The notes under the pieces were generated by a model. That model was not told the DNA's origin. It saw only the letters and a program-made list of their open reading frames with translations, and made no database searches. A stretch of DNA of 64,000 nt from Nocardia otitidiscaviarum NBRC 14405. GTDB lineage: Bacteria > Actinomycetota > Actinomycetes > Mycobacteriales > Mycobacteriaceae. A program made the translations under genes and the position numbers. Location: assembly GCF_000308635.1 (NCBI RefSeq), contig NZ_BAGD01000044.1:1-64000 (forward strand), read 5' to 3'. Positions 27,141 through 35,559 of this stretch are shown one piece after another (the stretch's first letter is position 1; the number at the start of each line of letters is the position of its first letter).

Positions 27141-28969
27141 GAAACCGCCACCTCCTCCTTGTGTTCCCGAGTCGTGTGTTCCCGAGTCGCGGACGGCCGG
27201 AATGCCGCGATCGGATTCACGAGTTCGTGCCGGTCGTCGACGAGGGTCGAATAGGAATCGCCGAGATTGACCATCCGGCGGTTGTTGGTCAGCTGCAGCC
27301 GGTTCATATGGATCGCCTTGAAGGTCGGCGCGAACAGGTCCCAGGCGCGGAACCGGTCGGCCAGATCCGGGTGCAGTTCCTGGAATTGGGTCACACTCTC
27401 GGCGACGACGGCCCAGAAGTCCCGATCCGGCAGCAGCCCGCTGGCATGGAATACGGCGGCGAGATGGCGCAGGAAATCGTCGAACACATCCGACAGCACA
27501 CCCATATTGCGGATGTCGTCGGTCGCTTCCGCCCGCGCCCGCTGGCAGGATTCGGGCAGGTCGTCCGGATCGCCGAAGATGGAGACCTCTTCGCCGATGT
27601 CCTTGAGCACGGCCCGTACCGGAATGCCGTTGTCGAGCACCAGGATCAGATTCTCCCCGTGCGGCGAGAACTTGAGCTCGTACTTGTAGAGCAGATAGAC
27701 GATCGGGTGCAGGTAGGAGCGCAGATAGCGGTGCAGCCAGTCCCGCACCGGAATGCCCGAATCGCGAACCACGGTCGCCACGAACGGATTTCCGTCGTGG
27801 TCGACGTGCAGCAGCGCGGCCATGGTGGCAAGCTGCTCCCCGTCGCGCACCAGCGGAATCGGGCTCTCCCGCCACAGCGCCGACAGCAGTTTGCGGTACT
27901 CCGAGCCGGGCTGGGTGATGGCCGTGTAGTTCGGGCTGCGGTAGCCGATGGCCGCGACCTCGTAGAGCATCTCGAAATCCAGCGATTTCAGGTACTCGTC
28001 ATCGGTGACCAGCGCGCGCACCCAGTCGTTGATCAGCGGGGTATTGCGCATGTAGTCCGCCGACATCCCGCGCGTGAATCCCATATTGACAATGGAGAGC
28101 GCGAGTTTGACGTAATGCCGGGTGGGGTGCGTGGTGTTGAACAGCGTCCGGATGGACTGCTGCGGCTGGTACAGATCCGGGCCCTCGCCCAGTTCCACGA
28201 TGCGCTCTTCGGCGATGTCGACGGCGTAGACGCGCGCGACCTTCTCGACCCACTGCCACGGGTGCACCGGCATGTAGTAGTAGGCCGCGGGTTCGAGCCC
28301 CCGCGCGGTGAGGACGCCGTCGAAGCGCGCGAGGGTCTCCGCACCCAACTCGTCGCGGACCAGATCGGCGTAGTCGACCCCGGCCACCGCCGCGAACTCA
28401 CAGTTCTCCCGGCGCACGGCCACCCAGGTCAGCGGGAACCGCTGTCCGGATTCCGGGGCGTAGCGCTCGACGTCGGCGGCGCTGAATCCGAGCCGACCGG
28501 CGTTGGCCACGATGCAGGGATGGCCCTCGGTCATGGTGCGCTCGATGGTCTGGAAGTCGGCGCGGGCCAGCTCCGCCACCGGAATGCGCCGAGCATCAGC
28601 ACGATTCGTGCTGATCAGCAGTGTATTGGTGAACTCCTCCAGATATTCCGGCAACGCCTCGGCGGGAATGCCGAGCGAGCCGCTGAGGTCGATGACGAGC
28701 TGGATCGCGTCGATGCGCAGTTCCTCACCCGCCCGCACCCGGCGCAGCGAGTTCTCGTCGATACTCCAGCTGTCCAGCGACAGCAGTTCGGCGCGGAAGA
28801 AATACTCGGTCCGCCCGTCGTCGGAGTGGACCACGAAGACGCCGGGGGACAATTCGACCGGATGTACGAAACGCTCGTGACAGAACTCGGAGAGGATCTT
28901 CTTCGCAATTCTGGTTTCGTACGTCTGCCAGTACGCGGATCGGCGGGCGGAGGCCACGGTGCTGTTCAA
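27137..28969 (-). CDS. NRPS-independent siderophore synthetase (IucA/IucC, DesD-like)
   Basis: 610 residues. Recognisable blocks are [24 protein letters not shown] with H236, the [17 protein letters not shown] block ([14 protein letters not shown]), the nucleotide-binding FSPHGENLI, and [13 protein letters not shown]. An N-terminal IucA/IucC domain is followed by a C-terminal FhuF-like helical domain. These ATP-dependent enzymes condense carboxylates such as succinyl or citryl groups with amines or hydroxylamines. DesD oligomerises N-hydroxy-N-succinylcadaverine. The frame begins with TTG at 28969, 12 bp after the GNAT gene; GTG 28957 is an alternative. The stop overlaps the acylase start. 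Confidence 0.92.
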   Translation of the reverse strand: MNSTVASARRSAYWQTYETRIAKKILSEFCHERFVHPVELSPGVFVVHSDDGRTEYFFRAELLSLDSWSIDENSLRRVRAGEELRIDAIQLVIDLSGSLGIPAEALPEYLEEFTNTLLISTNRADARRIPVAELARADFQTIERTMTEGHPCIVANAGRLGFSAADVERYAPESGQRFPLTWVAVRRENCEFAAVAGVDYADLVRDELGAETLARFDGVLTARGLEPAAYYYMPVHPWQWVEKVARVYAVDIAEERIVELGEGPDLYQPQQSIRTLFNTTHPTRHYVKLALSIVNMGFTRGMSADYMRNTPLINDWVRALVTDDEYLKSLDFEMLYEVAAIGYRSPNYTAITQPGSEYRKLLSALWRESPIPLVRDGEQLATMAALLHVDHDGNPFVATVVRDSGIPVRDWLHRYLRSYLHPIVYLLYKYELKFSPHGENLILVLDNGIPVRAVLKDIGEEVSIFGDPDDLPESCQRARAEATDDIRNMGVLSDVFDDFLRHLAAVFHASGLLPDRDFWAVVAESVTQFQELHPDLADRFRAWDLFAPTFKAIHMNRLQLTNNRRMVNLGDSYSTLVDDRHELVNPIAAFRPSATREHTTREHKEEVAVS

Positions 28970-28981
28970 AACGCTACTTTC

Positions 28982-29647
28982 TCAGGGGTTCTCGAGCTGA
29001 TCGGTCGCCAGGGAGCGCCCGCTGTCGGTCACTCGCAGGAAATCGGCGCGCGTGCAATAGCTCAGTCGTGCGATCTTGTCGGCGACCGGGAAGTCACCCA
29101 CGACGCGGAACCCGACGGCGGCATTGAGCCGCTGCACATCCAGATTGCGGTGGTCCGGCTCGACCACGACCCGCTCGGCGCCGCAGTCGAAGAACGCCGT
29201 GCGCATGATGTGCAGCATCACGTTCCCGGTGAATCCGGCCAATCGCCGCTCGCTGCTGGCAACGAGCAGATGCATGCCGATATCGCCGGGCTCGTGCGCA
29301 TACCCCGTGCCCGGCTTGGCGAGATCGCTGGTCACCGGGTTGTAGAGCTCGAAGAGGAACTGCGGCTCGCCCTCGAAATACCCCATCCGCATACCGAATC
29401 GGGGATCGGGATCCGCTTCGGCCCCCCGGAGCAATCGCTCCACATCGGCCAGGCTGCTGTTCACCATCCCCCAGTACGCGGACTTGGGATGGTTGAGCCA
29501 CCGGTGCGCGGTCTCGGTATCGCGTTCGACCTCGATCCGCCGCGACGTCAGCTCATAGCTCGGTACCGCTGAGCTGGGCATATCGGACCGAGACGCCTCG
29601 GCTCGACCATCGACACCCGAACTCGCCTCGGGACGAGCAACCACCAT
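28982..29647 (-). CDS. GNAT acyltransferase, IucB/MbtK/DesC-like
   Basis: 221 residues. After a polar leader of about 35 residues the siderophore acyltransferase pattern appears: HPKSAYWGM near residue 53, [17 protein letters not shown], and VVVEPDHRN near residue 160, followed by [13 protein letters not shown]. This subgroup transfers acyl groups (acetyl, succinyl or long acyl) to N-hydroxylated amines to make hydroxamates; MbtK uses the MbtL-bound fatty chain. The ATG at 29647 follows AGAGG. It is the first gene of the siderophore operon, with two iron boxes in the 330-bp gap upstream. Confidence 0.85.
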   Translation of the reverse strand: MVVARPEASSGVDGRAEASRSDMPSSAVPSYELTSRRIEVERDTETAHRWLNHPKSAYWGMVNSSLADVERLLRGAEADPDPRFGMRMGYFEGEPQFLFELYNPVTSDLAKPGTGYAHEPGDIGMHLLVASSERRLAGFTGNVMLHIMRTAFFDCGAERVVVEPDHRNLDVQRLNAAVGFRVVGDFPVADKIARLSYCTRADFLRVTDSGRSLATDQLENP

Positions 29648-29694
29648 GAGAACGCCTCTCGCAGATCCACTTTCGCGGGGTTAGCGTACCCTAA

Positions 29695-29713
29695 TTAAGT
29701 TAGGGTAAGCTAA
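29695..29713. promoter_or_regulatory. IdeR iron box, proximal to the siderophore operon
   Basis: Read on the minus strand this is TTAGCTTACCCTAACTTAA, matching 16 of 19 consensus positions, the best in the window. It lies 48 bp before the GNAT start. A weaker, partly overlapping half-match begins at 29681. Confidence 0.8.
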
Positions 29714-29848
29714 CAAGCCTGGCGGGTTCGGCTGCTCGCGACGTGAGAGCGATAGCGGCATGCTGTCATCGGCGAACCTCTCGCCGGTGGCGAAGTCGTC
29801 GCCCGACGTGCGCCTCTCTCGTGCCATAGGAGTTTAGCCTCACCTAAA

Positions 29849-29867
29849 TTAGGATAGGCTACTGTAA
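29849..29867. promoter_or_regulatory. IdeR iron box, distal to the siderophore operon
   Basis: TTAGGATAGGCTACTGTAA matches 15 of 19 positions with a perfect central core. It lies 202 bp before the GNAT start, in the 29648-29976 gap. The other neighbour ends (not starts) at this gap, so the site can only serve the siderophore operon. Confidence 0.7.
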
Positions 29868-29976
29868 GATAGATCTCCTGGCGAGTGGCACCCCGTGCCC
29901 ACTCCTCGAGACGGGCGCAGCGGCCCGCCGCGGCAGCGAGCCTGCCCGCGTCGGTGCTGACGCGGTCCGAGATTGG

Positions 29977-30666
29977 TCAGCGTTCGGGTTCGCGTGCGCC
30001 CTGATCGAGCCGGAACGGCGGATACTCGTCACGCATCAGTGCGGCGTAGGCCACCACGCGATACGCCCATCGGTTGATGCCGAGCAGGAAATCGAACACC
30101 CCGCGCGGATAGCGTCCAGTGCACAGCAGCGCGATCGCGGCGATGAGAACCAGCAGGTCGAGCAGCGGGGGAACGAAATTCGCGTAATCCGATTCGGCGT
30201 CGACGATCACCGCCCCGCTCAGCATGGCCACCAGGATCAGATAGTGCGGAACGGCCAGCAGCCACCACTTCACCAGCACCAGCCCGCGTGACAGCCGTTC
30301 GGGATAGTCCACCGTCAGATCCGCCGGGTAGTCGTCGTCGGGGCGCAGCGAGAACGGTGGATACCGGTCGGTCCCCAGCGCGTTGTAGGTGTAGAACATC
30401 ACCCGCCACGACCACCGCATGATGCCCACATTGATATCGAAGATGGGACGCGGATATCTGCCGACCACCAGGATCGCGAAGAAGGCCACGATGGTCAGCA
30501 GCAGGAATCCGATCCCCAGGAAGATCAGGATGAGGTAATGCGGAATGGCGAGAATCCACTTCACCAGCCACAGCCACCGCGACAAATTCTCACTCAGATC
30601 ACCACGCACCCGTACCGGATGGACAGCGGGCCGCGCCGGTTCGACGGCGGAAGTCTCCGTGCTCAT
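29977..30666 (-). CDS. DUF4389-family membrane protein
   Basis: 229 residues made of two similar halves. Each has a WL(L/V)KW..AIPHYL-type helix start (near residues 35 and 130), a second helix, then GRYPR and a WxxRV segment before YPPF (near residues 95 and 215). About four membrane helices in total. This duplicated pattern is that of DUF4389 proteins, whose function is not established. The ATG at 30666 follows AAGGAG; the longer frame has no site. It is transcribed away from the siderophore promoter region and looks monocistronic. Confidence 0.75.
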   Translation of the reverse strand: MSTETSAVEPARPAVHPVRVRGDLSENLSRWLWLVKWILAIPHYLILIFLGIGFLLLTIVAFFAILVVGRYPRPIFDINVGIMRWSWRVMFYTYNALGTDRYPPFSLRPDDDYPADLTVDYPERLSRGLVLVKWWLLAVPHYLILVAMLSGAVIVDAESDYANFVPPLLDLLVLIAAIALLCTGRYPRGVFDFLLGINRWAYRVVAYAALMRDEYPPFRLDQGAREPER

Positions 30667-30874
30667 GACAGCGCTCCTTCCACAACGCGATGCCAGTGCC
30701 TCCAGAATGAACCCTCGCCGGCCTGCCTGCTGCCGATTCGTCGGTCGGTCGGTCACGGGCCGCCGCCGCACCGCGTCGAACGGCGTCGTGGTCGCGCCCC
30801 GTAATGCCGGGACGGGTGCTGGCTATATAGCGAGTGGCAATCGTTCCCGTTGGATCGGACCGGCAGGGGTGGAC

Positions 30875-31339
30875 GTGGGCGCGACCGTGCGCGAGATCGT
30901 GTGGGATGTTGCGGAAGTTGCTGCTCCGGAGGAGGTGTGGCTGCTCGACGGGATGCGCGGCTGGGACGATGAGCGGATCGGGCGGGCGCTGCGCGGGCGG
31001 CGGCGAGGCGGGCCGGTGCGGTTCGGGTTCTCCGATGTCGCGCCGTTCGTGGTGCCACTGGTGTGGATGATCGTCGAACAGCTCAGCGACCACGCGACCG
31101 GGAAGGTGGTCGGCAGCGTCGCCGACCGGGCGGGCGCGCGGATTCGCCGCTCCCTGCGCGGTCGGTCGGCGCGGCCCCCGACCGTGCCGCCGGTGGACGC
31201 CGAAACCTTGCGGCGGGTGCGGCGGCAGGTGGTCGAGCAGGCGATGGCAGCGGGTTTCGACGCCCGCCGGGCCGAGTCGCTGGCCGATGAGGTGGTGGAC
31301 CGGTTGCGGCGAGTGGGGGACGACCCGGAGTCGCCGTGA
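30875..31339 (+). CDS. Hypothetical protein coupled to an M48 peptidase
   Basis: About 154 residues. The N-terminal third contains VWLLDGMRGWDDERIGRAL; a central hydrophobic stretch (APFVVPLVWMIVEQL) may be a weak membrane or buried helix; the C-terminal third is a charged helix (RRQVVEQAMAAGFDARRAE). GTG 30875 is chosen because AGGGG lies five bases upstream; GTG 30869 is also possible. Its stop overlaps the peptidase start (GTGA), so the two are made together. I do not recognise the family; it could be a partner or regulator of the peptidase. Confidence 0.6.
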   Translation: MGATVREIVWDVAEVAAPEEVWLLDGMRGWDDERIGRALRGRRRGGPVRFGFSDVAPFVVPLVWMIVEQLSDHATGKVVGSVADRAGARIRRSLRGRSARPPTVPPVDAETLRRVRRQVVEQAMAAGFDARRAESLADEVVDRLRRVGDDPESP

Positions 31340-32577
31340 TCCGTGACGACGGCGTCGGCGTCGCACGGCATCGTCGTTTCGTCGGATGGGGCGCGCAGCA
31401 GCTGTTCATGCTGCTGCTCACCGCGACCGTCCTCTGGTCGACAGTGCTGACCAGTCGAGTGGTCCTGGCGTGGCACGGTGGAGCCGCCTACCGGACCTGT
31501 ATGAACACAGCGGGATTCGATCCCGAGAACCGATTGCATATCGCGATGCTGGATATTCCGGCGCGACACGGCCGTTTCGGTCACTGCTATTCCGAGACGC
31601 TGTCATCAGCTCTGCTGATCGCCCTGCTCTGGACCGTCGGCGTACTCCTCGCCGCGGTCGTGTCCTGTCGGCGTGGGCCGCGATGGGCGCGGCGCGCACG
31701 TTTTCTCGACCCGCCACCCGAATTGCGGCCGCTGCTGGCCCGCCTCGTGAGTCGCGCCGGAATCGACCGCCGCGCACCGGATTTCGTCGTCGATGTCGCA
31801 CAAACCGGATCCGATGCCGCCGTCCTGCGCCGGTCCGGTCGCACGGTGGTCTGCCTGAGCGCGGGCCTGGCCCGGCAGGCATGGTTCCGGCCCGCCGTCG
31901 TGGAGGCCGTGGTACTGCACGAACTCGCCCATGCGCGCAACAGCGACGTCGGGATCGGGTACGGCGCGCGAGCGGTGTGGCGTGGTTTCGTGCTCGCCGT
32001 CGTGGTCCCGTTCACGGCAACCCGCCTGTGGTCGCGCTCCACCGGTGAGATCACCGGCCCCTACGCCGAATTCTGGCCGGGACGCCAGCAGGCGTTGCCG
32101 CGCGATCTCCTGCTGGTCGCGGTCATGGTGACCGTCGGCTACCTCATCCATGCCCGGGTACAGCGAACTCGTGAACATGTCGCCGATCACGACGCCCGTG
32201 CCTGGGGTGCGGACCCCGCGGTCTGGCAGCTACTCCGCCCGGGCTCCGACGGTCATCGGATTACGCTGCGAGGCACGGTATTCGCGGCCCTGTTCGGCTT
32301 CTGGCGCGCCCATCCGAGGAGTGCTGACCGACGGCGCTGGCTGGCGGACTCCGGCATTGTCGACGCCGACCACGGCAAGTTCGGTCCGAACCTCCTCGCC
32401 GTGGCGGCAGTCATGCTCATGCTCACCTGCCTCGGGCGCATCGCGGCCGCAGACGGGTTTGCCTTCGTCGTCGTATCGGCCTGCACCGTGCTCGCCACAC
32501 TGACGCTGCTGTCGCTCGGGGGCGTGTCGAAAGGCGGATGGCATCACTGGAACTTCCATCCCCCTTCTACTGTATAG
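31336..32577 (+). CDS. M48/M56-type membrane zinc metalloprotease
   Basis: 413 residues. Helices near residues 20-40 and 85-110 precede a cytosolic catalytic domain with the zinc motif H195-E-L-A-H199 and a likely third ligand in the RTREHVADHDARAWG segment near residue 280. Further hydrophobic helices lie at about 212-235, 255-272, 350-372 and 374-395. The layout resembles HtpX/BlaR-like membrane proteases. The GTG start overlaps the upstream small gene. Substrates are unknown. No beta-lactam sensor domain is visible. Confidence 0.8.
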   Translation: MIRDDGVGVARHRRFVGWGAQQLFMLLLTATVLWSTVLTSRVVLAWHGGAAYRTCMNTAGFDPENRLHIAMLDIPARHGRFGHCYSETLSSALLIALLWTVGVLLAAVVSCRRGPRWARRARFLDPPPELRPLLARLVSRAGIDRRAPDFVVDVAQTGSDAAVLRRSGRTVVCLSAGLARQAWFRPAVVEAVVLHELAHARNSDVGIGYGARAVWRGFVLAVVVPFTATRLWSRSTGEITGPYAEFWPGRQQALPRDLLLVAVMVTVGYLIHARVQRTREHVADHDARAWGADPAVWQLLRPGSDGHRITLRGTVFAALFGFWRAHPRSADRRRWLADSGIVDADHGKFGPNLLAVAAVMLMLTCLGRIAAADGFAFVVVSACTVLATLTLLSLGGVSKGGWHHWNFHPPSTV

Positions 32578-32661
32578 CCGATCGGCGTCGCTCATGACGA
32601 ATCGAAATCTGGTCCATAATCGCTCGCTACATGCCGAAACCCCAGGTGAGGAGCAAGCCGA

Positions 32662-35271
32662 ATGGCCTATGTGCTGGACTTCGCGGACGTCGACCGGAGC
32701 CGGATCGCGGGTGTGGGCGGGAAGGGTGCGAACCTCGGGGAACTGGCGAGGATCGACGGTGTTCGGGTGCCGGACGGCTTCTGTGTCACCACGGAGGCGT
32801 TCCGTCGGGTGCTGGCCGAGCTGCCCGCCGTCGAGGTTCAGCTCGGCGAACTGACGGCCCTGGCTCCGGACGACCGCACCCGCATCGCGGCGCTCAGCGC
32901 CGACATCCGCCGTGCGATAGAAGAATTCGTCATTCCGGGCGATATCGCGACGGCGGTCGCCGCCGCGTACGCCCGGCTGGGCGCGGATACCGCCTGTGCC
33001 GTGCGGTCCAGCGCGACCGCCGAGGACCTGCCGACCGCGTCTTTCGCCGGTCAACAGGACAGCTACCTGAATGTCACCGGCGTGCGGGCGATTCTCGAGC
33101 ACATCGGCCGGTGCTGGGCTTCCCTGTTCACCGAGCGGGCGATCACCTATCGCCAGCGCAACGGCTTCGGCCACCGGGCAATCGATATGGCGGTGGTCGT
33201 CCAGCGGATGGTGTTCCCGCGGGCCGCGGGCATCATGGTCACCGCCGATCCGGTCACCTCGGATCGGAAGGTGGTTTCCATCGATGCCGGGTTCGGTCTC
33301 GGTGAGGCACTGGTATCCGGCTTGGTGAACGCCGACGTCTACCGGGTTCGCGACGACGCGATCACCGATCGGACCGTCGCCACCAAGAAACTGACCGTCG
33401 AAGCGAACCCGGCGGGCGGCACGCAGGTCCGGGAGATCGAGCCGGAGCGACAGCACCGGCAGGTGCTGACCGACGCGCAGATTCTGCGGCTGGCACGGCT
33501 GGGCCGCGACATCGAGGCGCATTTCGGCTGCCCCCAGGACGTCGAATGGTGCTTGGACGACACGGATTTCCGCATCGTCCAGAGTCGTCCGATCACCACC
33601 CTGTTCCCGGTCCCCGAGGCCGCCGACGACGACAACCACGTCTACCTCTCGGTCGGCCACCAGCAGATGATGACCGATGCGATGACACCGCTGGGATTGT
33701 CGGTGTGGCAGTTGACGAGCCCCGCACCCATGCGGCACGCGGGTGGTCGCCTGTTCGTCGACATCACCCGCGCCCTGTCGTCGCCGACGGCGCGGCAGGC
33801 ACTGGTCGACGGTTTCAGCCAAGCCGATCCGCTCTCCGGCGACGCGCTGCGCACCATCGTCGACCGCGGATTCATTCCCACGGTCCCGGACACGACCCCC
33901 GCCGCCCCGGCGGCCGAGGCCGCCACGCCGATCGACGCCGACCCGGAACTGGTCGCCGAACTGATCGCCGCCAGCGAGCAGTCCCTCGCGGCGCTGAAGA
34001 AGGACATCGAGGCCGAAACCGGCACGGCCCTACTGGATTTCATCGCTGCCGATATCCAAGGCGAACTCCGGCGGGTCCTGTTCAACGCCCGGAGCCGACA
34101 GGCGATCATGGCCGGCATGGAGGCGGCGGGCTGGCTCAACGACCGGTTGCGGACCTGGCTGGGGGAGACGAACGCCGCCGACGTACTCGCACAGTCGGTG
34201 CCCGGAAATGTCACCGCCGAAATGGGCCTGGCTCTACTGGATGTCGCCGACGCCATCCGGCCGCACCCGGACGTGGTGGACTACCTGCGGCAGGTCGCCG
34301 ATACCGGTGTCGACGGCCAGCGTTTCCTGGACGAGTTGGCGCAGCGTCCGGGCGGCGCCGCGCCCCGCGCCGCGCTCGACGCCTTCCTCGACCGTTACGG
34401 CATGCGCTGCGTCGGCGAAATCGACATCACCCGCCCGCGCTGGAGCGAACACCCCGCCGCCCTCGTCCCGACCCTCCTCGCCGATATCGCCAACTTCGCG
34501 CCGGGCGCGGCCGAACAGCGCTTCGCGGACGGCCTGCGCGCCGCCGAACAGCACACCCGCGACATCCTGGAGCGGCTGCGCGCACTGCCGGACGGAGAGT
34601 CGAAAGCCGTTGAGACCCAGGCGATGATCGACCGCCTCCGCACCTTCACCGGCTACCGCGAGTACCCGAAGTACGCGATGGTCAGCCGCTACTTCGTCTA
34701 CAAGCAGGCCCTCCTGCGGGAGGCCGCACACCTCGTCCGAACCGGAGTGCTCACCGCCCCCGAGGACATCTTCTACCTGCGCTTCGACGAACTCCGCGAA
34801 GTGGTGTCCACCCAACGCGCCGACCACACCCTCCTCCGCGACCGCGAACAAGCCTTCCGCGCCCACCAAACCCTCACCCCACCCCGGGTGCTCACCTCGG
34901 ACGGCGAAATGATCACCGGCGCCTACCGCCGCGCCGACCTCCCCCCGACCGCCCTCCCCGGCACGCCCGTATCCGCCGGCACCGTCGAAGGCCGCGCCCG
35001 CGTCATCTCCGACATAGCCGAAGCCGACCTCACCCCCGGCGACATCCTGATCACCGCCTACACCGACCCCAGCTGGACCCCACTGTTCGTAACGGTCTCC
35101 GGCCTCGTCACCGAGGTGGGCGGCCTGATGACCCACGGTGCCGTCATCGCCCGCGAATACGGCCTCCCCGCCGTAGTCGGCGTGGAGAACGCCACCACCC
35201 GCATCCGAGACGGGCAGCGCATTCGGGTGCACGGGTCGGAGGGGTACGTCGAGATCTTGCCGGAGCAGTAG
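32662..35271 (+). CDS. rph: Rifampin phosphotransferase
   Basis: 869 residues. The N-terminal ATP-grasp domain has VRSSATAEDLPTASFAGQQD near residue 115 and DVEWCLDD near 295. A central helical drug-binding domain follows, then a swivelling C-terminal domain with the phosphocarrier His825 in GGLMTHGAVIARE. This three-part layout and length are those of rifampin phosphotransferases, which inactivate rifamycins with ATP, rather than of PEP synthase, which lacks the intervening helical domain. The ATG follows GAGGAG with a 7-nt spacer. No clear rifamycin-associated element is visible in the 84-bp gap upstream. Confidence 0.85.
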   Translation: MAYVLDFADVDRSRIAGVGGKGANLGELARIDGVRVPDGFCVTTEAFRRVLAELPAVEVQLGELTALAPDDRTRIAALSADIRRAIEEFVIPGDIATAVAAAYARLGADTACAVRSSATAEDLPTASFAGQQDSYLNVTGVRAILEHIGRCWASLFTERAITYRQRNGFGHRAIDMAVVVQRMVFPRAAGIMVTADPVTSDRKVVSIDAGFGLGEALVSGLVNADVYRVRDDAITDRTVATKKLTVEANPAGGTQVREIEPERQHRQVLTDAQILRLARLGRDIEAHFGCPQDVEWCLDDTDFRIVQSRPITTLFPVPEAADDDNHVYLSVGHQQMMTDAMTPLGLSVWQLTSPAPMRHAGGRLFVDITRALSSPTARQALVDGFSQADPLSGDALRTIVDRGFIPTVPDTTPAAPAAEAATPIDADPELVAELIAASEQSLAALKKDIEAETGTALLDFIAADIQGELRRVLFNARSRQAIMAGMEAAGWLNDRLRTWLGETNAADVLAQSVPGNVTAEMGLALLDVADAIRPHPDVVDYLRQVADTGVDGQRFLDELAQRPGGAAPRAALDAFLDRYGMRCVGEIDITRPRWSEHPAALVPTLLADIANFAPGAAEQRFADGLRAAEQHTRDILERLRALPDGESKAVETQAMIDRLRTFTGYREYPKYAMVSRYFVYKQALLREAAHLVRTGVLTAPEDIFYLRFDELREVVSTQRADHTLLRDREQAFRAHQTLTPPRVLTSDGEMITGAYRRADLPPTALPGTPVSAGTVEGRARVISDIAEADLTPGDILITAYTDPSWTPLFVTVSGLVTEVGGLMTHGAVIAREYGLPAVVGVENATTRIRDGQRIRVHGSEGYVEILPEQ

Positions 35272-35490
35272 GTCGGCGGGTGCACTGTCCCCACCGCCCG
35301 CTGCTCGGCCCGTCGGTGGGTGGATCTGCCGCAATCATCCTGGTGGAAATGCCCCTGCGCAGTGCTGCCGGATCGTGCCCGATGCGGTGGTGCCTCGAAG
35401 GCGCCGTTCGCACTCCAGGAATGAGTCCCACGCATCGGCGTCGTACCCGCGGAGGGTTGCCGTGACCGTTGCGGCAGAGTGGGACGAGTT

Positions 35491-35559
35491 ACATAGATTG
35501 CATCTTACTTAGATTGAATTTAAGTATAATGAGCTGATTCTTCTTACTGGAGGTGGGCG
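35491..35559 (+). promoter_or_regulatory. AT-rich promoter with inverted repeat before the DUF234 ATPase gene
   Basis: A sharply AT-rich island in otherwise GC-rich DNA. It contains a perfect TATAAT at 35525-35530, an inverted repeat TACTTA/TAAGTA at 35506-35511 and 35521-35526 that overlaps the -10 box, and a direct repeat ATAGATTG/TTAGATTG 17 bp apart. A clear -35 at 16-18 bp is not seen. GGAGG precedes the GTG start. Confidence 0.6.

Noticed and set aside
27161..29572. An 803-codon plus-strand open frame across the IucA/IucC and GNAT genes
   Set aside because: It lies opposite two clearly recognised genes and has the same shadow composition; no motifs.
29834..29852. A third iron box beside the distal site
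   Set aside because: About 11 of 19 positions match, close to what chance gives next to a TTAG-rich stretch.
32578..32661. A rifamycin-associated element before rph
   Set aside because: I looked for the characteristic GC-rich inverted repeat and did not see one.
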